Below are positions 22,110-32,313 of a stretch of DNA of 64,000 bases, piece by piece. The stretch's first letter is position 1; every line of letters begins with the position of its first letter. The notes under the pieces were generated by a model. The model did no database searches and was not told the origin of the DNA. It saw only the letters and a program-made list of their open reading frames with translations. The DNA is from Neofusicoccum parvum (lineage: Eukaryota; Ascomycota; Dothideomycetes; Botryosphaeriales; Botryosphaeriaceae). Made by a program: the position numbers and the translations under genes. The stretch lies in contig CP087206.1 of the NCBI GenBank assembly GCA_020912385.1, positions 3,782,001-3,846,000 on the forward strand. Reading direction: 5' to 3'.

Positions 22110-22990
22110 CCTGGTGGGCAAGGGCGGGGCGTACGTCAACAGTAGCGTGCAGCTGACGGACGGCGGGAGGCTGTGCGGGATGCCGTCGACATACTAAGCG
22201 GACTAACCGGAGTTGAAAAAAGAAGGCTCGGGAATAGAGAAGATGAGAGAAGTGGGGAGGTTAGGAGCAAGCTAACACTGGATGGTCCGTGGGTACGAAG
22301 TTGTAGTGAAGGAAGGAGGCGTGATTCGAGGCGACAGCACTATCTTCCAACATGTTCGCATGACTCTCCTCATGTTGACATTGGTCGGCCTTGGTTTCGA
22401 CCCGAGTGGAGTTGTACACAATGGTGGCTCTGCAATGTTCAGCTCTCTTTAGTCCTCTGGATTTTACGGAAGATCCGCGTTCAGGAAGTGCCGGACTCGT
22501 ATTTCAACACTCAAGACCTGACCAGAAAAAGCTAATTAAGATTAGTAGTCTGGCTGTGAAAGGGCGATCGAGGTCGTACTCGTACTTACTGTAGTTTCCT
22601 ACAAAATATTGCAGTGCTGGCCGGAAGCTGCTTCGGAATCCGAAGGTCGGAAGATGGCGGATGAGCCGGATCAAGCAAGATGTGAGATCTCGTGGACCAA
22701 GGAATGTACACGGAGGCTCTTGAGGCTCTCCGAGCTTAGAGCTGTTAAGAAATTTAAGCCTGCGAAGCAATTATGGGATTCTTGGCGGAGACGTGGGGGA
22801 GGTAGCTGAGTGGCCATGATTGTTCCGTGTCTCAGTGAAAAGTAACTAACAAAGCTAAAGTCAGATATGTTTTCTACGTTTTCTTCCGCGATGCTGGATA
22901 TAAATATAGCGCAGCCAGGTCACTGTCTTCTTTATTTTGTGTCTGAATTTCAGAGACGACCAATCTTTTACCCGCTTTTCTGGCCACACC
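22110..22990. promoter_or_regulatory. Intergenic region with TATA box for the GH43 gene
   Basis: No gene supported in about 0.9 kb. GGATATAAATATAGCG at 22897-22912 is a good TATA box about 85 bases before the ATG at 22991, consistent with an inducible secreted-enzyme gene. Confidence 0.5.
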
Positions 22991-24055
22991 ATGCTCAAAC
23001 TCATTTTTCCGGTCTGCTTCCTCCTGCTAACGGCGGTGGCGCAGTCAACCTATCCTGCTCCAATGGTATGCTCGGGCACATGTACCAATGTTCACGACTC
23101 CTCTTTAATCAAACGCGGATCCGATGGGCCCTATTACCGTTTCTCTGGCACTGGGGGTATTTCAATACACACCGCTCCCAATCTTACTGGGCCTTGGACG
23201 TATGCTGGAACGGTGCTAGACAGTAATACAGATAGATGGGTATTGCCAGAAATCCGGTCTTCCGATATCTTTTTTACTTCTTTGCTGATACAACACGTAG
23301 GCGCCTGACGTTAGCCTTGTGGGCGACACGTACTACCTATACTACGCAGTCAGCTCATGGGGCACTCAAAACTCAAGAATAGGTCTCGCGACTTCTTCCA
23401 GCATGGATCCAGGCAAGTGGAAGGATCTCGGAAGCACTGGCGTCGAATCGCGGGACGGCTCCGCCTACAACGCAATCGACGGCAACCTCCTCCAGGACGG
23501 CGGCAGCAACTATCTCACCTTCGGCAGCTTCTGGGGCGGCATCTACCAGGTTCCCATGAGCAAGCCTCCCACCACCGCGTCCGGCACTCCTTACAACCTC
23601 GAGCTGAACTCCACGGGCAGCCAGGCCTCTGAGGGACCGTACCTGTTCAAGTCCGGCCAGTACTACTACCTCTTCTGGTCGAGCGGGCAGTGCTGCGGCT
23701 ACGACAGGAATAGGCCGGCGCAGGGCGAGGAGTACAAGATCATGGTCTGCAGATCGAACTCAGCCACCGGCCCTTTTGTACGTCCTCACCGTTTGCTCAC
23801 AGCCCTCAAAAGCTGACCTGTCGCAAGGCGGATTTCAACGACGTGCCTTGCACTCAGAACGGCGGCACTCAGGTGCTCGGTTCTCACGACAACATCTACG
23901 GCCCCGGCGGACAGGGCGTCTACCTCGACCCCACGCAGGGCCCCGTTCTCTACTACCACTATGTCGACACGACCATTGGGTTTGCCGACGGCGACAAGCG
24001 CCTGGGAATCAATAAGCTGGACTTTTCAAGCGGGTGGCCCACTGTAATTGCGTAG
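22991..24055 (+). CDS. Secreted GH43 arabinan endo-1,5-alpha-L-arabinanase
   Basis: Exons 22991-23239, 23301-23777 and 23828-24055 encode 317 residues. A signal peptide is clear ([19 protein letters not shown]). The five-bladed GH43 catalytic set is complete: general base Asp36 in [11 protein letters not shown], the pKa-modulating Asp143 in [11 protein letters not shown], and general acid Glu194 in SEGPYLF. Splicing rebuilds the family block [20 protein letters not shown] exactly at the exon 1/2 junction. [11 protein letters not shown] and [12 protein letters not shown] are further arabinanase signatures. Known role: internal cleavage of alpha-1,5-arabinan side chains of pectin outside the cell. 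The last exon begins with an Asp-rich link (ADFNDVPC), a small variation on the usual sequence. Confidence 0.92.
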
Positions 24056-25311
24056 TCACCGTCCCAGCCCCTCTGCCCACGCTGGAGCCTGCGCGGAATG
24101 CCTCCGATGCACACACTCAATCAGCAGGCAGCGGCGGCGAGGATCCTTCGTCCCACGCACCCACATGCGGCCACGGATCCGCTGTCCTGGCGGATCGCCC
24201 GCGCGACCGGGTACGCACTCGACCCACGCAATGCCCCGTTCCTCGCGGTGGCTGGGCGGTGCGCTGCTTCAGTCCGCGCGCGAGGTGTTAGTCAGTTGGT
24301 TCCGGGTGAGACCGAGCGACGCAAGACAGGCGCGCGTCAGATGTGGAAAACGGACGGCGGGGAGACCGGTCGAAGAGGGCGGCCGTTGGGCGGTTGCACC
24401 AAGCGCGCCGAGCCTTGCCTGCTGGCTGCGTCGACGCGCGTAAGCAGCGAACGCTGGTACCGCGGCGCTGGTTCGCGGGGTCCAGGTTGGCGTTAGAGTT
24501 TGGGCGTTGGTGGGTGACACGCTGTGTCGATCAAGCATGCGCAAGGGTGGCTGAGGAATGTGTCTTGTGTCGTTGGGTGCGTCCGCGGCTGATCTGATCT
24601 TCGGCTCCGCGGAAAGCTTAGATTGTGGGAAAGTTTAGTGCGAGGTGGGACGTTGAGTGGTGGTGGTGGTGGCGCGCCACTCCAGATCAACCAGTCTACG
24701 CGCGACGGCGTGGCCAACGTGAGACGGGTCGCGCCGCACCTCCAGCAGATATAGGTCTCTGTTAAGACTTCACGTGCAAGACATTGGGGATTTTACGCGA
24801 GCACAGGCAACGAGTAGAGCGGAAGTGCAGACAGTTGAAGTCGTGAAATCATTGCATGCTTTGTGCTATATGCCCGTCGTGAGGAGAGAAGAAATTCTAT
24901 CCTGAAACCCAATGCAAACTGCCCTTTTCCCCCGAGTTCTTCAGGGTATTCCCTGATAAAGTGTGTAGTCCGTCAACAGCTTCCGAGGTACCAGCCCATG
25001 TGTTGCCGCAGCTTTGTCGTTCTTGCATCGTGGTCCCGTGGTCGTTGACGAAGAACCATGCTCCCGTTGCCCCATGAAAAAAAAAGTCCCAATGAGACCT
25101 GGGTATATGTGCCATTCCCAGACCGCCAGCCACCCCAAAAGAAGAAAAAACAACCCAAAAAATGTGAACCATGCACAAGAATCGAAGTAGCCAAATGAAT
25201 GACCGAGAAGTGAAAAATCACCAAACCACCAAATCCCCAATGGCAGCCAAGGCTCCCAAGTCTATGAATGCAGAAAAGAATGTACAAGCATCATGATTGA
25301 GGGGAAGTCTT
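24056..25311. other. Intergenic region, no gene recognised
   Basis: About 1.25 kb between the 3' ends of the GH43 and GH16 genes. The first half is GC-rich with only chance frames. The second half includes a GGTGGTGGTGGTGGCG short repeat near 24659 and an A-rich patch near 25077. I see no RNA gene. Confidence 0.5.
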
Positions 25312-26784
25312 TTACTTCCTCCAGGCACCATGGGCCCTCTTCTTGTGGGCCATCATGTGGGCGACCTTGTTGTTGGGGGTGCCGGTCTCCACAGTGGTGC
25401 CGTCAGGGAAGAAGGAGAACGGGAGGGGCTCGCCAGGCTGCCAGTCCGCAGCCGCATTGGCAGCAGTGGGTGTGGCGACGACGGGAGTTACCCCGGGAGT
25501 GACGGTAACGTAAACAGTCGTCTTGGAGCGCACCGAGTTTCCAATGGTGCCGCTGGCATAGGCATCAGAGCTGTTGCCCGCGGGGAATGGGGGAACAGGC
25601 GTCATGGTGTCGTCGGCGTATGGAGTCGCAGGAGTGGGGACCGGAGTCACGATCGGAGTGCTCACGCCGACGGTCGGGGTGACGACACTGTTCGAGCTGT
25701 AGCCAACCGCAGAGGAGCTCGCCGGGGCATCGCCACCACTCTGGTAGACCTTGAGGGAGTTGATGGACCAGTAGGCGTCCTTGAAGGCCGACGGGTTGTT
25801 CTGGACGTAGTCTTCGCAGGTGGAGGCTTTCGCGGAGCAAGTCTCGTCAGAGCTCCAAGCATTGCCAGCCCAGTCACCGCAGAAGGTAGTGTCGAAGATG
25901 ATGTTCATGTCCTTGAAGTGGGAAGAGACTTCGCAACCACCCTGGAAGAGAGCCCTAGGCTGGCCCCAGCTAGTCGGGTCCGGGGAGCCGGAGGTAATGT
26001 CCTCGGGAATGGAGTCACGGGAGAAAAACCAGACCTGGATCTTGTTGTTGGTGGGGTCGAGCTCAGTAGCGAAAACACCGCCGCCGTTCTCATTCAAAGT
26101 GGAGAAGGTGTCGGCTTCGCTGTCCTTGACGGCGCAGCCCTCGTTGTCGTCAGTGGCATAAGCGTAGCAGTCGGTGCTGCTGACACTGCCGGACATGGCT
26201 CCGCTGCTGGCAATGGAGCATCCGGCACCGGTGTGCAATGTCATCTGGTTAGCAACCTGGGAGTTGGTTCCCTCAAGAATATCGATTTCTCCGCTGTCAC
26301 GTGTCAGCTCTCACTTGAAGTCAAGTACGGTGAGTTGAGGTGAGCTTACCCAGCCGGCCATTCTCCAGAACCCAGCATCCAGAACGCGGGCCAAGTGCCG
26401 CAAATGCCACCAGGGAAGTGCTCGAGGTCGAGAATAACAAGGCCTTCATTGTAGGCACTGTTGCTGGTGATACGGACACTGGAGCGACCAGAAGAGGAGG
26501 TTGAAGTGTAGTCGACGCCCATGTAGATCTTGCCATCGGAGGTGTCAATCAGGCTGGAGGTGTTGGCAACCGCAGAGTCGACATAATCGACAAAACCTGG
26601 GCAAAGTATGAGTGTGCTGTTCGCGATTAAGGAAAACACCAGACTCACCGTTGGTCGGGTCCGCGCCAGTGTAGAAGTCGAACATCGAGAAGAAGTTCTC
26701 GGGTGAGTAGTCGTCCTGGACAACATAGCCAGCTATGCTCGGGGCCACCAGGGCGGAAGAGGCGATGACGGTAGAGAAGCGCAT
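25312..26784 (-). CDS. Secreted GH16 endo-beta-1,3(4)-glucanase
   Basis: Exons 26784-26649, 26596-26350 and 26293-25312 encode 454 residues. Signal peptide: MRFSTVIASSALVAPSIAG. The catalytic signature EIDILEG (Glu130 nucleophile, Asp132, Glu135 acid/base) is rebuilt right at the exon 2/3 junction (EWPAGG-EIDILEG). Typical fungal GH16 motifs precede it: FFSMFDFYTGADPTNG, RITSNSAYNEGLVILDLEHFPGG, GTWPAFWMLG. Further family blocks follow (GCSI, YAYATDDNEGCAV, WFFSRDSIPEDI, NIIFDTTFCGDWAG). The C-terminus beyond residue 320 is a Thr/Pro/Val-rich linker without a clear GPI site, ending in a basic tail (HKKRAHGAWRK). Known role: cleavage of mixed beta-glucans in cell walls. A TATATAGG TATA-like box lies about 150 bp upstream on the minus strand. 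Confidence 0.92.
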
Positions 26785-29700
26785 GTTGAGTGTGGAAGGA
26801 GTGTAAATGCGAGAGCCAGTCCGCAAGAAAGGAATGAAGAGCAAGATCTGTAAGAAGATCTGGAAGGGGATCAACAAAGCGCGGTCAACGGCTGGATGTA
26901 GAAGCTGTGTGGAGAGCAGCGCGGCCAGGCGCCTATATACCTGTGCAGGCCGGGTGACTGGACAGGGAGCCACAGGGTTCCGACGATTGGAGATCACGGC
27001 TCCGCCGGCGCACGGCTGAGGCTCGCCGTCCAACGTCCCGTGCTAAAGGCAGGGGCTGGGGCGTGTTCACTCGGAGGGGCGCAGTGGATGCCATTGGGCG
27101 GGCGGGTGGAAAACACGCAGGCCAGAAGGCCGCGAAGGGCGGCCACGGCTACGCAGGGTGGGTCTCGCGCAGCGCCCCCATGTCGCGCCCAGGGAAACAC
27201 TCGCGGGCACTTTGCGGAGGGGCGCCGGCCTGGCCACTCGCAGAGACAGTGTGGCAGAGCGGGCAGGCATCTCGGGCGCGGAGGAGCACTGGAAGAGCAG
27301 CGTGAAACACGGCCACGCATGAGCGCACAGGATTAAAGGGCGCGTGGCGCTGGCCACTGGCGAGGGCAGGCGCTGCAGGAACAGCACAGCGGCCTGCCAG
27401 ATGGGGACGCGATCAACGAGGCGTCGTGAAACGCCGACGCTCGTCAGAAGCCAGGACGCGCGAGCGCGCCGGCGACGGGGACGTGCCGGGGAAGCGCGCA
27501 GAAACGCAGATCGCGCGCGCTGGTTCGCCCGCCGCCAGGCCAAGCTCTGTTTCAGCGGCGCCTACAGCCTCCCCACGGCCAATCGACCCGGCCGCCCGCG
27601 TTGCTTTCTTTGCGAGTGCCGGCCTTGCGTCCACACCGCGCCCGCGCGGTGGCCACTCACGCCGCCGCGTCGACTCAGCGCCCTCACTGCTGCCGTCGCG
27701 GCCGACGCGACGCCGCGCAGAGTCAGTCGTCGAGAGCGCGCGCGAGGCCCGGCGGCATCGTGACCCCGGCACCGCACCACCCCCCGCCCTCCGCGCCTGG
27801 CACGCTCTGCGCTGCTATTTGATCCGTCGCGCACCCGCGCAAATCTGCGTGAAACTCTTGGGCCGTCGCCATGTCCCGCCGCCCGTGCGTGCTGGCCAGC
27901 CGCTCCGTGGGCAGCCCGGGGCCGGCTGTTGGCAGCGGGCCGAGTGCTGCCCTGAACCTTCTTGCGCCACCCGTGTGCCGGGCTGCGCGTGCGGTCCAGC
28001 GTGGATCATCCTTCCGGGGCGCTACCGGCGAATTCCAGCCTCCTTTGGCGCCCTCTCGCGCGTGCCGAAAACACCTCGCGCACACGACGGACGTCAACCT
28101 GGCCTCGTCACGCAGACCTCGCAAGCAGCGTCGTTGCCGAGTACGCAGCGCACAAACGGACCCCGCCACGCATGATCTGGCCCTGTCTTTGAAACCTCTT
28201 CTCCCGGACGCCGACGCTTACGCCCGAGCAGTGCCACTGCCACCGCATGTCGCCGAGGGTGACGCGCAGCCAGAAGCAGGCGACGCTGCTGAACTGAATC
28301 AGTTCACACAGCTCCTGCGCCGGTCAGCTGTTTGCCGCAGTGGAGTCGTGTGCCACGCCAGCCTCGCCGGCGAACGTCTTACGAAGGCTTACGACGGTCA
28401 TACGAAGCCGGCGCCACAAGAATAGTGACAGTTCGCCTCCCGGGAAGAATGTCTCCCAGCCTCGCCTGCCCCAAAAAAGTACCGGATTCTCGTGTTGAGC
28501 GAGGCTGTGAAGACAGTCTTCAAGGGACGGCATCGCACAGCCTTGCTGTGATGTGCATATTCGGACGCCTGAACAAGGGAGCCGAGGAGCCGTTCATGCA
28601 CCGCGAGCGGACACGACTTTCTCTCGACGCGACTTTTCGAGGCGAGGGTCCCGAGAAGAACAGCTAACATCCGGCCAATGGGCATTGTCAGTCGCTCGTA
28701 CTCACCGCAGAGACCACTGCCGGAGCCTCCGCGTTCGCTCTCTGAGGAGTCGGGAGTTAGAGAGCACGCAAAGATCACCACCTCCCTGTACCGCGGCCGG
28801 CCGGCCCGGGGACCATTTCCTCGTTCAAAGCTTAGCTCCGATAGGTTAAGTACGCCCTCCGCGCAACCGAACCTTCGTTCGTTCTGCGTTGCCTCAACCT
28901 GTGTTTACGGATACCTTTTGCGTGTAAAACAGCCAAAAGTCGCCCTGCGCGGGAGCAAGCGTTCCGTATTCCCCCAAAACAAACAAGGGTCGCAGCCCTC
29001 ATGCGAGCCGTTTTGTTTTCAATGCTGCTCGGCTATCAGATCCACTTGAAGGCCAAGCTGTCTGGTAGGGGTTCCAGAAACCGCGCAAAACACTAGCGAG
29101 CTGTTCCTGACAGCCTTATCAGACCTTACCCCACCATTAATGAAAGGTAGCGCCCAATCATCATCAGTGTCCGTCCAATCGCGTCTCACCAATGACTCTA
29201 TTGGTCTCTCCGAAGACATTTGGCAATACAGCATTAGTGCGATACTTGCGGAGATGAGCAAACCTAATTTCTTTCGATGGGTTTCTGTCGTCTGTAGGGT
29301 TGAGGGATCTCCCGGCAACCTCTCGCCGGCTGTCGATCCGAACTTGGGACCATTCGTCAAATGCCTTAACGTCCCGTACCGTTGCGGTTACCACCTTGTT
29401 TGCAAAGCTCGCAATGCTGCCGAGATCCGGCTCAGTGCCAACCCAGTTCTTAGTTGGGGCAGGCACGGTATATTGAACGGGGGAACGACGACAGGTCCGC
29501 AGATTTGGCGCGCTGCCAGCCGTTCGTGTCGAGGCAGGCGGGGGAACGGCAGAACAGCCCCAAAGCGGGACGCAGCAGCTCGGGCGTGGCAGGAGAAGCA
29601 AACCACACCGTCGCCGCACCACCGGCGGCGCAACGGTCCGACTGGGTCGGGCAGCTCTGGCGAGGAGTTCACCGAATCGTGCGGTCAGCACTAGCCATTG

Positions 29701-30486
29701 GCTGACCGGTTTGATTGATCGAAACTCGACGGGCAGCTGTGCGAGCGGCTGTCAGCCAAGCGGCGCACCACGTCGAAAGCGAATTTAAGCTCCACGCAGG
29801 TCCAAGCCAATCTGGAGCGACGCCCAACCTTGTAGGTTCAGTGAGCGGGTGGCTGCAGGCCTCCAGCAGCGTGCTTTGGTGCACGGCAGCGGAAGCACAA
29901 TAAGCACACGGAACAGCGCACACTACTGCAGGAACAGACAGCAGCCGGCTGGATCACCGAGAGGGCTCGGAGATAACGGTCAGGTGCGTACGGTTTTGCG
30001 TCTTGTGGCTGGCAATGAAAATTCTTTTTGCTTTGACTGGTGAACGCCATCATCGGAGGCTTTTTACTTTTCTCGCTGTGTTTGCGATGGCTCCGTAATC
30101 GATGGTCTGAACGACGCTTTGGGGCGTACGGGGCGTCGAATGGTCGCCACGCTTTACGGTGGCTGATTTCTCGGTGGAAATCGCGCGGTAAGTATAGAAG
30201 AAAAAGTATTGTCTAGAACATCGCATGTCTGTGCAAGTTCTCTGTATTGAGTGCGGTGCTATCAGCGGGGTGACTGTCATTGGGTTCCACGGAAGTCTTG
30301 GCTGCATTGAACGTGTGAAGTTCTTTCTTATCGTTTTTCCGGAGATCCTTCTCCGATCGCCTCCGTGGTGACACAGAGTCTCGGTTATTCGATGTAGGTG
30401 AAAGTGGTGGCTGTCAGTAGCAATCGCCCCCGATCATGGTGGTGATGGTGGCGGCGTCAACGCCCACTCATCTATGCATCACCTCC
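26785..30486. other. Long gene-free, GC-rich region
   Basis: About 3.7 kb without a supportable gene. From 26950 to about 28400 the sequence is very GC-rich and carries many overlapping open frames on both strands (for example 27426-28175 plus and 27067-27543 minus). All have Arg/Ala/Pro-biased composition and no motif. From 28400 onward the composition becomes more balanced. No transposon ends, tRNA or satellite array were recognised. Confidence 0.5.
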
Positions 30487-30560
30487 ATCCAGCTACACCT
30501 ATATAAAGCCTCAACTACTACTTCCACAGTCAATCTTCGAAGTGATACCGTGGAAATAAA
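30487..30560 (+). promoter_or_regulatory. Promoter-like segment with TATA box
   Basis: CACCTATATAAAGCC at about 30495-30509 is a strong TATA box. It is followed by a C/A-rich leader and an ATG at 30561. It looks like a genuine core promoter, but the transcript it would drive is unclear. Confidence 0.5.
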
Positions 30561-30764
30561 ATGACGGAAGGCTACAGAGAGAAAAAGGAACGAAAACAAA
30601 TCCGAGACACGGAAACCTCCACTACAGGAACGGAAAATTCCACAATGACTAGCAGCTGCCTCTCAATAGTGACAACCAAGCAAGCCAAGCCTCCATTACC
30701 TGCATCATCCTGTGGATATCTCTTAAGCTTCTGCAGCAGCAGGACAAATCGAGGCGATTTTTAG
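30561..30764 (+). CDS. Small ORF behind a TATA box, doubtful
   Basis: This frame gives 67 residues starting MTEGYREKKERKQIRDTETS. The first part is highly charged and the second half is Ser/Cys-rich. No motif, signal peptide or membrane segment is visible. It is listed only because a good TATA box and leader precede it. It may equally be the first exon of a spliced gene or a non-coding transcript. Confidence 0.25.
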   Translation: MTEGYREKKERKQIRDTETSTTGTENSTMTSSCLSIVTTKQAKPPLPASSCGYLLSFCSSRTNRGDF

Positions 30765-31979
30765 AATGTAGCAGAAAGTATCATGCAGTGAACCCATCCG
30801 AATGACCGTCTCCCAAGCCCCGTCCATAACGCAACACCGCACGAGAGGCACCAGGCGACCTGTCTTTCAATTTCCCTCCTCCCTTTCATGACAAGTGACG
30901 TGCAAGATCCTCGAGCAGCTGCCGGGTTTACCTATTCTGAAACAGCAAAGCTGCGCAGCGTGCAGAACGCATGCATGAATAAGCGCATTGCAGCCTCCCT
31001 CGACCACAGATTAACCGCTCCCGCAGAGAGTCCCAGACATCTACCTGAACCGCCGCGCACTCTTGGCACCAGACGCCAGCTGCCACACGAAACTCCACTA
31101 CATCTGTCAACAGCGCGCTCCGCCGTGCTCATGCGCGCCCGCGTCATACGATGCACGGCAGCGCGCCCCTCGTGACCGCTGTAGGTGCATACGCACACGC
31201 CGGGGCACACAGAGGGTGAGTACTCGGCTCCCGTTTGATAGCACATGCACAGCCCAGGCCGTACCTGGCGGCGGCGACGGTCGCACAGCATGAGGTAGAA
31301 GGCTCGGTAGTGCGATTAGATGCGAATCGTCTATTGGTCATCCTGCCTGCCAGGCACATGTGAAAAAGAATCAAAGGAGCGCATCATGAGGAAGGCTGCT
31401 GCTGCCAATGAATGAGCAGCACATGGTGTGTACATGGCTTTCATTTCTTTTTTCCCTTTGCCCCTCCAACGACGCACACGGAATCGAATCTGCTTTGCAC
31501 GACTTCCCGACTAGGCGGTTTTTGGATCACCACAATACACGGCATGTGGAAAATAAAAAAGTACGATTGACTCTCTTGCATAACGCACGCTGTCTGCGAT
31601 CGAATTTTTGTTGCCGCTGCTGCGCTGGCACGACAGGAAGCAGTAGCTCACCTCCGTTTCTTTTTCGGCCCGTCCTGATCTCATCCAAAGGAGTTCTCCG
31701 TGTGGGCATACCGCTGTCTACGCGTCCCGCTCTTGCGCCGAAAAACGCCCCGCTGCCGCCCAATCGACGCCAGAATTTTTTCAAACGATGGCGTACCTAG
31801 AACCCACCTTCGAGCTTCCAATAGTACAGTGCCGCGTCCTCTATGATCCCCACTTGCGGCGGCTGGGCCGTGAGTATTCCTCATGGCCAATGATGTCCTC
31901 TGCGCATGCAACCTCCACGCACTCGTTCCGCCCGTCTCAGGGAAGAAAGGATGACTCAAACCTTTCCAGCAGCCGTCGT
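30765..31979. other. Intergenic region, no gene recognised
   Basis: About 1.2 kb upstream of the 3' end of the SNU114 gene. Open frames are short and overlapping. The last 200 bases probably hold the SNU114 3' UTR. Confidence 0.45.
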
Positions 31980-32277
31980 TCAACCATCCAAGATGCCGCT
32001 CTCCTTCAAGTTGCGGAACAGCTCGGGCTCGAGGAACTTCGAGATTGTGACGTCCTCGGACAGGCCCTTGCGGCGACGAGTCTTGAGCACGAAGTCGCGA
32101 GCCGTCGCCTGCGCGGACGCCGGCTCGAGCGGGCGAAGCTTGATATCCTTGTCGAGCGGATCGCCAGGCACGATGGACCACCGGTCAAAGACGAGCGATA
32201 CGGTTGCTTGACCTTGGGTGTGAATCTATGATTAGGTTTATTAGCTTGAGCTCAGTATTCAATTGGCTTGCCGTGAT

Positions 32278-32313
<36 letters not shown>

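Noticed and set aside
27426..28175. 249-codon plus-strand frame in the GC-rich block
   Set aside because: Arg/Ala/Pro-biased, overlapping open frames on the other strand, no recognisable domain.
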